Origin: Actinopolyspora mzabensis
GTDB taxonomy: Bacteria; Actinomycetota; Actinomycetes; Mycobacteriales; Pseudonocardiaceae
Assembly: GCF_900101095.1 (NCBI RefSeq)
Contig: NZ_FNFM01000002.1
Location: 434,001-498,000, forward strand
Direction: 5' to 3'
Length of the DNA stretch: 64,000 nt
The translations under genes were made by a program, and so were the position numbers. The notes beneath the pieces were generated by a model. It was not told the origin of the DNA. It ran no database searches and saw only the letters and a program-made list of their open reading frames with translations. This document shows, piece after piece, positions 6,210-15,876 of the stretch; the first letter of the stretch is position 1, and each line of letters starts with the position of its first letter.

Positions 6210-6908
6210 ATGTACGTGGAGGACACCGGTTCGGGAGACGGCGACATCCGGATCGAAATCGCCGATTCCGAGTACACCGCCGAGGCCAACTACGACCTCA
6301 ACGACGACGGCGTGGACGAGACCGTCGCCGTGCTGACCGACGACGGTTTCCTCGCCTACACCGACTCGGATGCCGACGGCGAGGCCGACGTGATGCGCGG
6401 CATCGACGAGCGGGGCAACGTGGTCGAGCAGGCGCGCTACGACGAGACGACCGGCGAGTGGACCAGGGAGAAACCCGACGAATCACCGGTCCAGGAACCA
6501 AACGGCGAGGACGAGGGCCGATCGATGGTCGTGGACACCCCGCAGGGGGACCGGGAGGTCGGCCCGCCCACCGAGGACACCAACAACGACGGCAGGGCCG
6601 ACACCGCGATCGTCGACACCGAGCACGGCCAGATGATGGTCACCGACGCCGACGGGGACGGCTCCGCCGACCAGATGGTCGAGATCAGCGATTCCGGCGA
6701 GGTGACCGTCGCCAAGCACACCGGCGACGGCGAGTGGACCGTGGTCGAGCAGGGCCGGGTCGACGGCCAGGGGCAGTACGCGACGCAGCAGCGCCCCTTC
6801 GAGGTCAGCGGCACCGAGGACTGGCTCTGGGACGGCGAGGAGCGGGATGGCACCGGCCGCGGCGAGGCCTCGGGCACCGACCCGGCCGACGACTCGTTCT
6901 GGACCTGA
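6210..6908 (+). CDS. acidic protein with four DxDxDG-type calcium-binding-like motifs
   Basis: A 232-residue very acidic protein without signal peptide or membrane segment. Four DxDxDG-like loops occur: DLNDDGVDE (about 29-37), DSDADGEAD (about 52-60), DTNNDGRAD (about 123-131) and DADGDGSAD (about 146-154), each followed by a short beta-like stretch. They fall in two pairs, so the protein looks like an internal duplication of about 95 residues. It resembles a Pseudonocardiaceae family annotated as DUF6802, but that name is from memory. Calcium binding is inferred from the motifs alone. GGAGCG precedes the ATG. It is divergent from the siderophore gene and may share its iron boxes. Confidence 0.7.
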   Translation: MYVEDTGSGDGDIRIEIADSEYTAEANYDLNDDGVDETVAVLTDDGFLAYTDSDADGEADVMRGIDERGNVVEQARYDETTGEWTREKPDESPVQEPNGEDEGRSMVVDTPQGDREVGPPTEDTNNDGRADTAIVDTEHGQMMVTDADGDGSADQMVEISDSGEVTVAKHTGDGEWTVVEQGRVDGQGQYATQQRPFEVSGTEDWLWDGEERDGTGRGEASGTDPADDSFWT

Positions 6909-7336
6909 CCCCCGCGCGCTGAATGCGCCACGGATTCCCGAAACGGAACCCGAAGCCATTAACACGAATGGCGGCAATTCGGATCAAAATGTGCCCCGGA
7001 ACACATCCGATTTCCGCGGGCTCGCTCGGGAATAATCATCCGAACGAGCGAGTCCGCGAGGCTCGACGACGGAAAACATCGATCCAGCTCCCCTCGGAAC
7101 AGTCGGATTTTCGCGACACCCCGCCATCTGAATCGATTCCCTTATCGTTCTTGTGAGGGAAGTGACAGGACTGATCTCCGCCAACCCCGGCACCTCCGGT
7201 TAGCCTCGGTACATCCCCAAATGCAGCTCCGTCCGGATTTCCGGGCGGAGCGAAGCATTTTGAAAGCTCCGCCGGCCCACGCGTCGGCGAGAGGAGAGAA
7301 TCCGGGCTGTGGCGCCCAGTCAGGAGACACGACGCG
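6909..7336. other. 428-base promoter region of pckG
   Basis: No gene or repeat is seen. The last 30 bases include a ribosome binding region (CAGGAGACACGACGCG) before the pckG ATG. I could not identify a specific operator. Confidence 0.5.
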
Positions 7337-9166
7337 ATGACCGCTTTGACCATCCCCGGTCTCGACCAGGCACCCGTGAATCACGAACGCCTGTTGTCCT
7401 GGGTACGTGAGGTGGCGGAGCTGACCACGCCCGAGCAAGTCGTATGGTGCGACGGATCGCAGCAGGAATGGGAACGCCTGACCAACCGACTGGTCGAGGC
7501 CGGTACCTTCAAGCGTCTGGACGAGTCGAAGAAGCCCGAGTCGTTCTGGACGGCCTCAGATCCCACCGACGTCGCCCGGGTCGAGGAACGAACCTTCATC
7601 TGCTCCCGCGAGAAGAAGGACGCCGGGGTCACCAACAACTGGATGGACCCCGACCAGATGAAGGCCACCATGACCGAGCTCTACCGGGGCTGCATGCGTG
7701 GCCGCACGATGTACGTGGTGCCCTTCTGCATGGGGCCGGTGGAGGCCGAGCCGCCCAGGCTCGGCGTGGAGATCACCGACTCCGAGTACGTCGTGGTGTC
7801 CATGCACATCATGACCCGCATGGGTGACCGCGTGCTGGAGCGGTTCTCCGAGAGCGAGGACGTGGAGTTCGTGCCCGCACTGCACTCGGTGGGTGCGCCG
7901 CTGGAACCCGGCCAGCAGGACTCCACCTGGCCGTGCAACGAGATCAAGTACATCACGCACTTCCCCGAGGAGCGGCTGATCTGGAGCTTCGGCTCCGGCT
8001 ACGGGGGCAACGCGCTGCTGGGCAAGAAGTGCTACTCGCTGCGCATCGCCTCCGCGATGGCGCGTGACGAGGGCTGGCTCGCCGAGCACATGCTGATCCT
8101 GAAGCTGATCTCGCCCGAGAACAAGGTCTACTACGTAGCAGCGGCCTTCCCCTCGGCGTGCGGCAAGACCAACCTGGCGATGCTGGAGCCGACCATCCCG
8201 GGCTGGCGCGTGGAGACCCTCGGCGACGACATCGCCTGGATGCGGTTCGGCGAGGACGGCAGGCTCTACGCGGTCAACCCGGAGGCGGGCTTCTTCGGTG
8301 TCGCGCCGGGCACCAACTGGAAGACCAACCCGAACGCGATGCGCACCATCGAGCGGGGCAACTCCATCTTCACCAACGTCGCGCTGACCGACGACGACGA
8401 CGTGTGGTGGGAAGAGATGGAGGGGCAGCCGGAGCACCTGACCGACTGGAAGCGGCAGGACTGGACGCCCGACTCGGACGAGAAGGCCGCCCACCCGAAC
8501 TCCCGCTACTGCACGCCGATGTCGCAGTGCCCGATCCTGGCCCCCGAGTGGGACGACCCGCAGGGCGTGCCGATCTCGGCGATCCTGTTCGGCGGCAGGC
8601 GCAAGACCACGATCCCGCTGGTCAACGAGGCCTTCGACTGGCAGCACGGGGTCTTCATGGGCGCCACGCTGTCCTCGGAGAAGACGGCCGCCGCGGCGGG
8701 CAAGGTCGGCGAGGTGCGCCGCGACCCGATGGCGATGCTGCCGTTCATCGGCTACAACGTCGGCGACTACTTCCAGCACTGGGTGAACATGGGCAAGGAG
8801 GCCGACGCCTCCAAGATGCCCAGCATCTACTACGTCAACTGGTTCCGCAGGGACCCGTCGGGCAAGAAGATCGTCTGGCCCGGCTTCGGCGAGAACTGCC
8901 GGGTGCTGAAGTGGATCGTGGACCGGCTGGAGGGCAACGCCGCCGCCGAGGAGACCGCGATCGGCCGCGTGCCCACGGCGGAGCAGCTCGACCTCAGCGG
9001 GCTCGAAGCCACCCGCGAGGAGATCGAGCAGTCCCTGGAGGTGAGCCTGCCGGAGTGGCGCGAGGAGCTGCCGCTGATCGAGGAGTGGTTCGACACGATC
9101 GGCGAGGACCTGCCCACCTCGATGCGCGACGAGCTGGAGGCGCTCAAGCAGCGCATCGGTGAGTGA
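7337..9166 (+). CDS. pckG: phosphoenolpyruvate carboxykinase (GTP)
   Basis: A full-length 609-residue GTP-dependent PEP carboxykinase, which interconverts oxaloacetate and phosphoenolpyruvate at the entry to gluconeogenesis. The P-loop [13 protein letters not shown] carries the reactive Cys at residue 275 and the Lys at 277. The Mn/substrate region TLGDDIAWM and the arginine-containing segment [12 protein letters not shown] are intact, and length and order match the family. CAGGAGA precedes the ATG. It appears monocistronic, flanked by a promoter region of over 400 bases and a strong hairpin downstream. Confidence 0.97.
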   Translation: MTALTIPGLDQAPVNHERLLSWVREVAELTTPEQVVWCDGSQQEWERLTNRLVEAGTFKRLDESKKPESFWTASDPTDVARVEERTFICSREKKDAGVTNNWMDPDQMKATMTELYRGCMRGRTMYVVPFCMGPVEAEPPRLGVEITDSEYVVVSMHIMTRMGDRVLERFSESEDVEFVPALHSVGAPLEPGQQDSTWPCNEIKYITHFPEERLIWSFGSGYGGNALLGKKCYSLRIASAMARDEGWLAEHMLILKLISPENKVYYVAAAFPSACGKTNLAMLEPTIPGWRVETLGDDIAWMRFGEDGRLYAVNPEAGFFGVAPGTNWKTNPNAMRTIERGNSIFTNVALTDDDDVWWEEMEGQPEHLTDWKRQDWTPDSDEKAAHPNSRYCTPMSQCPILAPEWDDPQGVPISAILFGGRRKTTIPLVNEAFDWQHGVFMGATLSSEKTAAAAGKVGEVRRDPMAMLPFIGYNVGDYFQHWVNMGKEADASKMPSIYYVNWFRRDPSGKKIVWPGFGENCRVLKWIVDRLEGNAAAEETAIGRVPTAEQLDLSGLEATREEIEQSLEVSLPEWREELPLIEEWFDTIGEDLPTSMRDELEALKQRIGE

Positions 9167-9189
9167 CGCTTCGGCGAGGTTTCGCGAAT

Positions 9190-9236
9190 CCGAGGGGTGT
9201 CGAGATTCCGTTTTCCGGAATGTCGACACCCCTCGG
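9190..9236 (+). terminator. long hairpin after pckG
   Basis: A 14-bp arm CCGAGGGGTGTCGA (9190-9203) pairs with 9223-9236. Inside it, after one G-G mismatch, ATTCCG pairs with CGGAAT around a TTTTC loop, giving about 20 bp of stem. It starts 24 bases after the pckG stop and probably ends transcription or protects the 3' end, although no T-run follows. Confidence 0.75.
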
Positions 9237-9557
9237 TTCACGCAGCGCATTGTGTGAATCGAATTCATTCGAAAAACGCCCCCGAAAGCGTGGTTCGACA
9301 CGCGTCGGTAAATGCACCGAAAACCCCCGATCGTGGGTAATCACGGATATTTTCGCGAACTCACGGCTGAACAGAACGCGCCGGAGCCGCCCCGAGCGGC
9401 ACAAACGTCGGTGAACGATCCCTCGAACCGTTCGCACTGCGTAGGAACACTCAGGGTCACCCGCGTAGGAATTGATTGGCCGGAACCGGACGAACCGGTG
9501 CACACTCGGAAACGTCCGAGAAAAACCGGAAAGCCTGCACACCCCGGGAGGTGTGTC
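9237..9557. other. intergenic region
   Basis: A comparatively AT-rich stretch near 9240-9360 contains no reading frame with a plausible start and no recognisable element. Its end carries the promoter and ribosome binding site of the next small gene. Confidence 0.4.
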
Positions 9558-9842
9558 ATGGTAGATCTGGCGATGATCGCACTGGTTCTGGTCGCGCTGC
9601 TGGCCGTGTGGCTGTTCCTGCGGGGAGCCGACAGCGTGGGCAGCCGCCGGAGCGCCGGGTTGGCCCGTTATCGAAGCCGCGTCGCTCCCCCAGCACCGAA
9701 CCACCCGACCACCAGCGAGGCGGGACGCTCCGAGGACTCGTACGGCCCGGCCGCGCGCGGCGGCGTCACGCACGGCCCGGAAGCGTATCGCTCGATGTTG
9801 TCACTGCGCAGGAAGCGGGCCGAGAACCCCGAGAGCGACTGA
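9558..9842 (+). CDS. small single-pass membrane protein
   Basis: A 94-residue protein with one N-terminal transmembrane helix (residues about 4-22, MIALVLVALLAVWLFLRG) and a basic, probably cytoplasmic tail. GGGAGG lies 7 bases before the ATG. The frame is open far upstream, but that part has no family-like sequence. No domain is recognised. It is convergent with the amino acid transporter operon. Confidence 0.65.
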   Translation: MVDLAMIALVLVALLAVWLFLRGADSVGSRRSAGLARYRSRVAPPAPNHPTTSEAGRSEDSYGPAARGGVTHGPEAYRSMLSLRRKRAENPESD

Positions 9843-9884
9843 TCGGAAAAACCGACCACGTCGTGCTGCCCGTGCTGGGCCGTG

Positions 9885-10667
9885 CTACCCGTGGTCGGAG
9901 TCCGACTCGACGGCCGAGACCGCGTGCGTCGGGTTGAGCACCCGCGCCAGGAAGTGGCGGGTGCGCTCCCGCTGCGGGTTGCCGATCACGTCGGCGGGCC
10001 TGCCCTGCTCGACGATGGCCCCGCCGTCCATGAACAGCACCCGGTCGGCGACCTCGCGGGCGAACTGCATCTCGTGGGTGACCACCAGCATGGTCATGCC
10101 CTCGTCAGCCAACCCGCGCATCACGTCCAGCACGTCGCCGACCAGCTCCGGGTCCAGCGCGGAGGTCGGTTCGTCGAACAGCATCACGTCCGGGTCCATC
10201 GACAGCGAGCGCGCGATGCCGACCCGCTGCTGCTGGCCGCCGGACAGCTGGGCGGGGGTGGCGTTCTCCTTGGCGGCCAGCCCGACCCTGCGCAGATTCT
10301 CGCGGGCGGTCTCCTCGGCCTTGACCCGGTCACGCCCGAGCACCTTGCGCTGCGCGACGGTGAGGTTGCGCAGCACCGAGAGGTGCGAGAACAGGTTGAA
10401 CTGCTGGAAGACCATGCCGATGCGGGTGCGCGCCGCGTCGATGTCGGCGTCCGGGTCGGTCAGCTCGACCCCGTCGACCACGATCCTGCCCGAGGTGGGT
10501 TGTTCGAGCAGGTTCACGCAGCGCAGGAAGGTGGACTTGCCGGACCCGGAGGGGCCGATGACGCAGACCACCTCGCCCGCCTCGATCCGCTGATCCACCC
10601 CGCTGAGGACCTCCAGCTCGCCGAAGGACTTGCGCAGTTCGGAGATCTCGATCTTTACGTCGCTCAT
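9885..10667 (-). CDS. polar amino acid ABC transporter, ATP-binding protein
   Basis: A 260-residue ABC ATPase of the GlnQ/GluA type that powers import of polar amino acids. Walker A is GPSGSGKST (about 39-47), the Q-loop is in [14 protein letters not shown], the signature is LSGGQQQR (about 143-150), Walker B is [12 protein letters not shown] (about 161-172), and the H-loop is VVTHEMQF. It is the last gene of a minus-strand operon (binding protein, permease, ATPase), 21 bases from the permease. The substrate is probably glutamate, glutamine or a related amino acid. Confidence 0.93.
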   Translation of the reverse strand: MSDVKIEISELRKSFGELEVLSGVDQRIEAGEVVCVIGPSGSGKSTFLRCVNLLEQPTSGRIVVDGVELTDPDADIDAARTRIGMVFQQFNLFSHLSVLRNLTVAQRKVLGRDRVKAEETARENLRRVGLAAKENATPAQLSGGQQQRVGIARSLSMDPDVMLFDEPTSALDPELVGDVLDVMRGLADEGMTMLVVTHEMQFAREVADRVLFMDGGAIVEQGRPADVIGNPQRERTRHFLARVLNPTHAVSAVESDSDHG

Positions 10668-10688
10668 GTGAAGCTCCCTCGGCTGCCG

Positions 10689-11507
10689 TTACCGACCGTC
10701 GGGTCCGAACCTGCGTTCCAACCGCTGCTGCAGCACCGACAGCGGGATGGTGATCACCAGATAGCACAGCCCGACCACCAGGATCGGGGTCATGCCCGGG
10801 TAGGTGGTCATCGCGGCTCGGCCGAACTGGGTGAGTTCCTGCTGAGCGAGCGTGGCACCGAGCACGAACGTCAAGGAGGAGTCCTTGGTCAGCAGGATCA
10901 GCTCGTTGGTCAGCGGCGGCAGGATGATGCGGAACGCCTGCGGGATGACGACGGTGACCGTCGCCCTGCCGTGCGACATCCCCAGCGAGCGGGCCGCTTC
11001 CAGCTGGCCGTTGGGCACCGCCTTGATCCCCGCGCGGATGGTCTCGGCCATGTAGGCCGAACCGACGATCCCCAGCGCGATCATGACGGTGACGTTGCGG
11101 TTGAAGCTGACGTTGTTGAACGCGGTCGGGATGCCGATTCCGACCGACAGGAACACCAGCAGCGCGGGCAGCCCGCGGAAGAACTCGATGTAGGCGCCGG
11201 AGATCCAGCGGTAGGGCGCCACTGAGGACATCCGCATCAGCGCGAGCACCAGCGCCAGCCCCAGGCCCAACGCGAACCCCGAGGCGGTGTAGAGGACGGT
11301 GTTGAGCAGCGCGGTTGTCAACACGGTGGGGAACAGCGCGCGGGCGACTTCGAGGTTGAAGAGCTGATCCTGGAGACGCCCCCAGTCGGCGAGCAGCGCG
11401 GCCACGACGACGACCGCGAGCAGTACCGCGTACTGCACACCGCGCCCGATCTTGGCGCGTTGGCGTTTACTCATCCCGCTGGTGGCGGGTCGGGTTTGCA
11501 CTGCCAT
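10689..11507 (-). CDS. polar amino acid ABC transporter, permease
   Basis: A 272-residue inner membrane permease of the HisM/GlnP family with about five membrane segments (the first near 28-44). The EAA loop that contacts the ATPase is seen as EAARSLGMSHGRATVTVVIP (about 166-185), and the N-terminal RGLPALLVFLSVG is characteristic. Only one permease gene is present, so the transporter probably uses a homodimer. It lies between the ATPase and binding-protein genes of the same operon. Confidence 0.93.
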   Translation of the reverse strand: MAVQTRPATSGMSKRQRAKIGRGVQYAVLLAVVVVAALLADWGRLQDQLFNLEVARALFPTVLTTALLNTVLYTASGFALGLGLALVLALMRMSSVAPYRWISGAYIEFFRGLPALLVFLSVGIGIPTAFNNVSFNRNVTVMIALGIVGSAYMAETIRAGIKAVPNGQLEAARSLGMSHGRATVTVVIPQAFRIILPPLTNELILLTKDSSLTFVLGATLAQQELTQFGRAAMTTYPGMTPILVVGLCYLVITIPLSVLQQRLERRFGPDGR

Positions 11508-11613
11508 CGAGGCTCCAGGGCAGTCGGAACGGGACGGACGCGGTCGACGCCCGTCCCGCCACGTGCGAGATCATCGGGAGGACCGGTGTGGTCGGTTCAC
11601 CCGTCGGAACGAG

Positions 11614-12420
11614 TCACTTCTCGGACGGCGCGTGGCCGAACCACTTCTCGTACAGCCGGTCGTAGGTGCCGTCCTCCTTGGCCTTGGCCAGCACCTCGTT
11701 GATCTTGTTCTGCAGCTCGCCGTTGCCGGTCTTGACGCCGAAGCCGTAGCTCTCGTCGGTCTTGAGCTTCTTGGTGACCTCGAACTTCTGGTTCTGGTCC
11801 GCGAAGTCGATCAGCGCGAAGTCGTCGTTGATCACGGCGTCGATCTTGCCGGTGCGCATGTTCTGCAACAGCAGGCCGAGGTCGGCGAACTGCTTGAGCG
11901 TGACGCCGTTCTTCTCGGCGCGCTCCTTGGCGTACTCCGCGCCGGTGGTGCCCTTCTGGTACCCCAGCGTCTTGCCCCGCAGCTTCTCGAAGCTGTCGAG
12001 GCCGGAGCCCTTGGGGGCGAGCAGCGCCTGCGTGGCGTCGAAGTAGGGGTCGGAGAAGTCGAAGTTCTTCTTCCGGACGTCGGTGATCGTGATCGCGGCG
12101 GCGGCCACGTCGCAGTTGCCCACGTTGAGGGCCTGGCCCGACTGGATGGTGGTGAACGGCGCGTTGGTGACCTGCTGTTCGACGCCGAGGTCCTTGGCGA
12201 CCAGGTCGATCAGGTCGATGTCGAAGCCGACGACCTCGCCGTCCTTGCGCGATTCGAACGGCTCGTAGGGCAGGTTGGTGCAGGTGGTCAGCTGTCCCTC
12301 GTTCACCAGCGGGACGCCCTTGGCCTCACCGCCACCACCACTGCCGCAGCCCGCTACTGCCGCGGCCAGCGCGAGCGCGGGTAACAGGGCCGCGGCCCGC
12401 AACGTTGTTCGAAGCGCCAC
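11614..12420 (-). CDS. amino acid ABC transporter substrate-binding lipoprotein
   Basis: A 268-residue extracellular binding protein of the SBP_bac_3 family. The signal peptide ends in the lipobox VAGC with Cys25. The ligand domain shows YEPFESRKDGEVVGFDIDL, the hinge region DVAAAAITIT, and FSDPYFDATQALL, all typical of glutamate/glutamine-class binding proteins. GAGGAGGAGTG precedes the GTG start. It is the first gene of the importer operon. The 106-base gap to the permease is large enough for differential expression. Confidence 0.93.
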   Translation of the reverse strand: MALRTTLRAAALLPALALAAAVAGCGSGGGGEAKGVPLVNEGQLTTCTNLPYEPFESRKDGEVVGFDIDLIDLVAKDLGVEQQVTNAPFTTIQSGQALNVGNCDVAAAAITITDVRKKNFDFSDPYFDATQALLAPKGSGLDSFEKLRGKTLGYQKGTTGAEYAKERAEKNGVTLKQFADLGLLLQNMRTGKIDAVINDDFALIDFADQNQKFEVTKKLKTDESYGFGVKTGNGELQNKINEVLAKAKEDGTYDRLYEKWFGHAPSEK

Positions 12421-12796
12421 AGTGTCACTCCTCCTCGACGGGAATCCGGATGCTGGGATCCTGCCATCATCCGGGGCCGTTACAAACAGCTTCGCGTGTT
12501 TCGATCACGTCAAATCCACTCGGAAGCGGGACAGCCGCACCGCGATCGATCACGCAACGCACACCCACCGCAGCCCCCATCGAGCCGGAAACCGGACGAT
12601 ATCGAGCGCAACGGCCGCGTAAGCGGAACACACGATACCGTTACGCTGATCGGGTGAAGCATCGCGGGTCGGCGAGCATCACCAAGAGTGACCGGAAGAA
12701 ATTCCCGTCGAACCGATCGAGCAGCCGATCACCGACCCGCCGGTGACCGACGCACGGACGGCCGGGCGCGCCACGGGCGGGTTCCTCGGTGACCGA
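12421..12796. other. intergenic promoter region of the ABC operon
   Basis: The 376 bases hold the promoter for the binding-protein gene on the minus strand, and end at the 3' side of the peptidase gene. I see no gene, repeat or clear operator. Confidence 0.4.
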
Positions 12797-14212
12797 TCAG
12801 CGCCGGGCGTGCGCGTCCAGCACGTAGGCGACGGCGCTGGTGACCTTGGCGGCGTAGTCCAGGTGCAGCGACTCGTCCGGGACGTGCGCGTTGCTGCCCG
12901 GCCCGAGCGCCCCGGTCACCACGAACTGGGCGTCGGGATAGTTGTCGTGCAGCAGCCCCATGAACGGGATCGAACCGCCCAGCCCCATGGTGCGCCAGTC
13001 GTTGCCGAACACCTCGGTGCCCGCCGCGTCCAGGGCGTCGTTCAACCACTCCGCAGTGTCGGGCGCGTTGAAGCCCTGGCCCGCCTCGGCGTGGCCGAAC
13101 TCGACACTCGCACCGTAGGGGATGTCGGTCTCCAGCGCGGTCCGCACCGCGTCCAGCGCCCGCTGCGGATCGGCGGTGGGCGGGAGCCGGAAGCTGAGAT
13201 CCAGCGTGGTGTGGGGACGCAGCACGTTGCCCGCTTCCGAGGGGTGCGGCAACCCGTCGGCACCGATCACCGTGAGCGTGGGCCGCCACCAGTTGTGCAA
13301 CGCCAGCTCGGCCTCGTCATCGCTGATCATCCGCATGCCCTCGGGCAGCTCGACGGACTCGCGCACCAGCCCCGGCGCGGCCTCGACACCCGCCCTGGCC
13401 TCGGCCACCCGGTTCTCCGGGACGCGCACGTTCAGCTCCGGCAGCCGGATCTCGCCGGTGGCGGAGTCCTCCAGCCGGTCCAGCAGCTGCCGGGCGATCC
13501 GGAACGAGTCGGGCACCAGCCCGCTGGCCGCACCGGAGTGCTGCCCCGCGTCCAGCACCCGAACCGTGACGTTGAGCTGCACCATCCCCCGCAGCGAGGT
13601 GGTCAGCCACAACCGGTCGTAGTCCCCGCCGCCGGAGTCCAGGCACACCACCAGGCCGACGCGGCCCAGCCGCTCGCCGAGGTGCTCCAGATAGGCGGGC
13701 AGATCGGGACTGCCGGACTCCTCGCCCGTCTCCAGCAGCAGCACACAGCGCGGATGCGCACCGCCGTGCGAACGCAGCGCCTCGATGGCGGTGATCGCGG
13801 CGTATCCGGAGTAGCCGTCGTCCACGGCACCGCGGCCGTACAACCTGCCGTCGCGCACCACCGGCGTCCAGGGCCCCAGTCCCTCGGACCAGCCCCCGAC
13901 CGGCGGCTGCTTGTCCAGGTGGCCGTAGAGCAGCGCGGTCTCAGCCGAGGCTCCTTCGGTGGCGGGCACGTCGACCAGCAGCAGCGGGCTCCGACCCGGC
14001 AGGCGAACCACCTCGATGTCTGCACCCGTGATCCCGCGAGCGGCGGTCCAGCCGCGCACGTGCTCGACGACCGCGTCCAGGTGGCCGTTGGCCTCCCAGT
14101 CCGCGTCGAACGCCGGTGAGACGGCCGGGATGCCGACCAGCTCGGAGAGGCTGGGAAGTACCGAGGACTCCCATTGCTGCTGCACGAAGGTGTTCACTGC
14201 TGTGCGATCCAC
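12797..14212 (-). CDS. M20-family dipeptidase/metallopeptidase
   Basis: A 471-residue cytoplasmic metallopeptidase of the M20/carnosinase-like group. Zinc ligands and catalytic residues are visible in YGHLDKQPP (about 94-102), GRGAVDDGYSG (about 125-135), and LLETGEESGSPDL (about 159-171, with the catalytic Glu pair), with a further ligand in LDSGGGDY. A dimerisation lid spans about 205-330, and the final ligand His lies in GSNAHVPDE near the C-terminus. It likely cleaves di- or tripeptides. It appears monocistronic. Confidence 0.9.
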   Translation of the reverse strand: MDRTAVNTFVQQQWESSVLPSLSELVGIPAVSPAFDADWEANGHLDAVVEHVRGWTAARGITGADIEVVRLPGRSPLLLVDVPATEGASAETALLYGHLDKQPPVGGWSEGLGPWTPVVRDGRLYGRGAVDDGYSGYAAITAIEALRSHGGAHPRCVLLLETGEESGSPDLPAYLEHLGERLGRVGLVVCLDSGGGDYDRLWLTTSLRGMVQLNVTVRVLDAGQHSGAASGLVPDSFRIARQLLDRLEDSATGEIRLPELNVRVPENRVAEARAGVEAAPGLVRESVELPEGMRMISDDEAELALHNWWRPTLTVIGADGLPHPSEAGNVLRPHTTLDLSFRLPPTADPQRALDAVRTALETDIPYGASVEFGHAEAGQGFNAPDTAEWLNDALDAAGTEVFGNDWRTMGLGGSIPFMGLLHDNYPDAQFVVTGALGPGSNAHVPDESLHLDYAAKVTSAVAYVLDAHARR

Positions 14213-14279
14213 ACCCGCGATCGTATTCCCAGTCCTCGGGAAAGCTCACCCGCCCTGGTGAAGCCCGAGTTGGTGAAGA

Positions 14280-14975
14280 TCAGCTGCCTCCGCCGCCGTC
14301 ACCACCACCGCCGTCACCGCCGTCACCTCCCACCGAGGAGGCTATGGCGCCTCCCGCCTTTGCCACGACGGCCGAAACAGCCCCTTCGAGGTCCTGACCC
14401 TTGGCGATGTGCTTGAGCCTGCTCGACTGGGACCAGCTGGTCACGAACTGCCGGTGCAAGCTGCTCGGATAGGCGATGGCCACCAGCAGAGCCAACCGGT
14501 CGTCCGGCGATCGCTCGCCGTCCGCCAGCCGGAGGATCTCGTCGACCAAGGGCTGCCGCGTGGCCTCGTGCGGCCGGTAGCGGTCGTAGGACAGGAAACC
14601 GAGTATCTTGTCCGGCTCGTGCCGCAGGTACCCCCGTTGCTGCAGCGACGAGCGGTGCTCCTGGAACGCCCAGGTCCGCTCGCTCAGCCAGGAGCGGAAC
14701 GAGAACGCTCTGGCCGCGCCACCGGAGCGGTTCACCAGGGCCGCCAGTGGCCGGTCCAACGCTTCGACACCGAGCGGGGTCGGATCGACCGGGCCGACTT
14801 TGACGTTGCCGAACACGGTTCGGGTCAGCTCCGCGCGTCCGTGCACCACCAGCTCGGCGAGCTCAGCCGCCGGAGTCACGACATCGCGGTTGACACTGGT
14901 GAACGGCCTACCCCTCGGAGGGTGCAGCAACAACACGATCTGATCCGGCAGCGACAGCGACCGATGTGCTTCCAC
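14280..14975 (-). CDS. GPP34 (GOLPH3-like) protein, paralogue 1
   Basis: A 231-residue protein of the GPP34 family, the bacterial relatives of eukaryotic GOLPH3 that bind phosphoinositide-like lipids; the bacterial role is unclear. The N-terminus (SLPDQIVLLLH) and the helical core (PAAELAELVVHGRAEL, ERSPDDRLALLVAI) fit. The C-terminus ends in a 16-residue Gly/Asp tail closing GDGGGGDGGGGS. About 200 bases upstream lies a paralogue with the same tail, so the two are a tandem duplication. GTG start. Confidence 0.85.
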   Translation of the reverse strand: MEAHRSLSLPDQIVLLLHPPRGRPFTSVNRDVVTPAAELAELVVHGRAELTRTVFGNVKVGPVDPTPLGVEALDRPLAALVNRSGGAARAFSFRSWLSERTWAFQEHRSSLQQRGYLRHEPDKILGFLSYDRYRPHEATRQPLVDEILRLADGERSPDDRLALLVAIAYPSSLHRQFVTSWSQSSRLKHIAKGQDLEGAVSAVVAKAGGAIASSVGGDGGDGGGGDGGGGS

Positions 14976-15171
14976 ACCGGGGATGCTAGATCACACGGAG
15001 CGCGCCGAGGCCCACTTCGGGCGAATCCGGCCCCCACCACGGGAGCTCTCACCGCCCGGGACCGCCCCCACGGAGAGCACTCGCCGGCGGGAGCACGCCG
15101 CGGTTCAAGAGTGATCGTAGTGAACGGAACCGAAGTGGAAGCCGGTTTCGCCGAAATCCTCCCCGTTCGGC

Positions 15172-15876
15172 TCAGCTGCCTCCGCCGCCGTCACCACCAC
15201 CGCCGTCACCGCCGCCCGCACCACCCGCGACCGCGGCGCCGATGGCGGCACCCGTGGCCGCCACCGCGGCCGAAACGGCCCCTTCGAGGTCCTGGCCCTT
15301 GGCGATGTGCTTGAGCCTGCGACCCTGCGACCGGTCGAAGCCGAGCAGCCTGCGAGGCAGCCCGGCGGGATGAACGATCGCGACCAACAGCGCCAGCCGA
15401 TCGTCCGGTGAACGCTCGCCACGAGCGAGTTGCCCCAGCTCGCCGATCAACTCCTGCTGGAGGGGCCCGTGCGGCCGGTAGCGGTCGCGCGGGATGAAGC
15501 CGAGCAGCTTTTCCGGTTCGTACTCCAGATACCCCTGCTGCCGCAGTGCCCAGCGCTGTTCCCGGAAAGCACCACGTCGCTCGGACAACCAGGTGTGAAA
15601 CGGCAGCGGTTTGCCCTTCCCCTCGATTCGGCCCGCCAGCGCCGAGAGTGGACGTTCCAGCGGTTCGAACCCCACCGGGGTGGAGTCGAGCAGACCGATT
15701 TTGACACCGCCGAGCGCGGAGCGATTCAGTTCCGCGCGGCCGTACAGCACGAGCTCGGCGAGCTCGGCGGCCGGCGTGAGCACTTGGTGATTGACCCCGT
15801 GGTGTTGCCTGCCGTCCGGGCCGTGCAGCAACAACACGATCTGGGCCGGCAGCGACAGCGACAGATGTGCTTCCAC
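15172..15876 (-). CDS. GPP34 (GOLPH3-like) protein, paralogue 2
   Basis: A 234-residue GPP34 protein strongly similar to the gene downstream over its whole length (shared ME-AH-SLSLP-QIVLLLH start, GERSPDDRLALLVAI, RLKHIAKGQDLEGAVSA and the GDGGGGDGGGGS end). The middle part differs more (residues about 50-130), so the copies are not recent. It starts with GTG and is the upstream member of the pair, each with its own intergenic gap of about 200 bases or more. Confidence 0.85.
   Translation of the reverse strand: MEAHLSLSLPAQIVLLLHGPDGRQHHGVNHQVLTPAAELAELVLYGRAELNRSALGGVKIGLLDSTPVGFEPLERPLSALAGRIEGKGKPLPFHTWLSERRGAFREQRWALRQQGYLEYEPEKLLGFIPRDRYRPHGPLQQELIGELGQLARGERSPDDRLALLVAIVHPAGLPRRLLGFDRSQGRRLKHIAKGQDLEGAVSAAVAATGAAIGAAVAGGAGGGDGGGGDGGGGS

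Noticed and set aside
7556-9301. 581-codon open frame antisense to pckG
   Set aside because: It mirrors the codon structure of pckG on the other strand, has a His/Leu/Val/Arg-rich composition typical of antisense shadows, and has no family motif.
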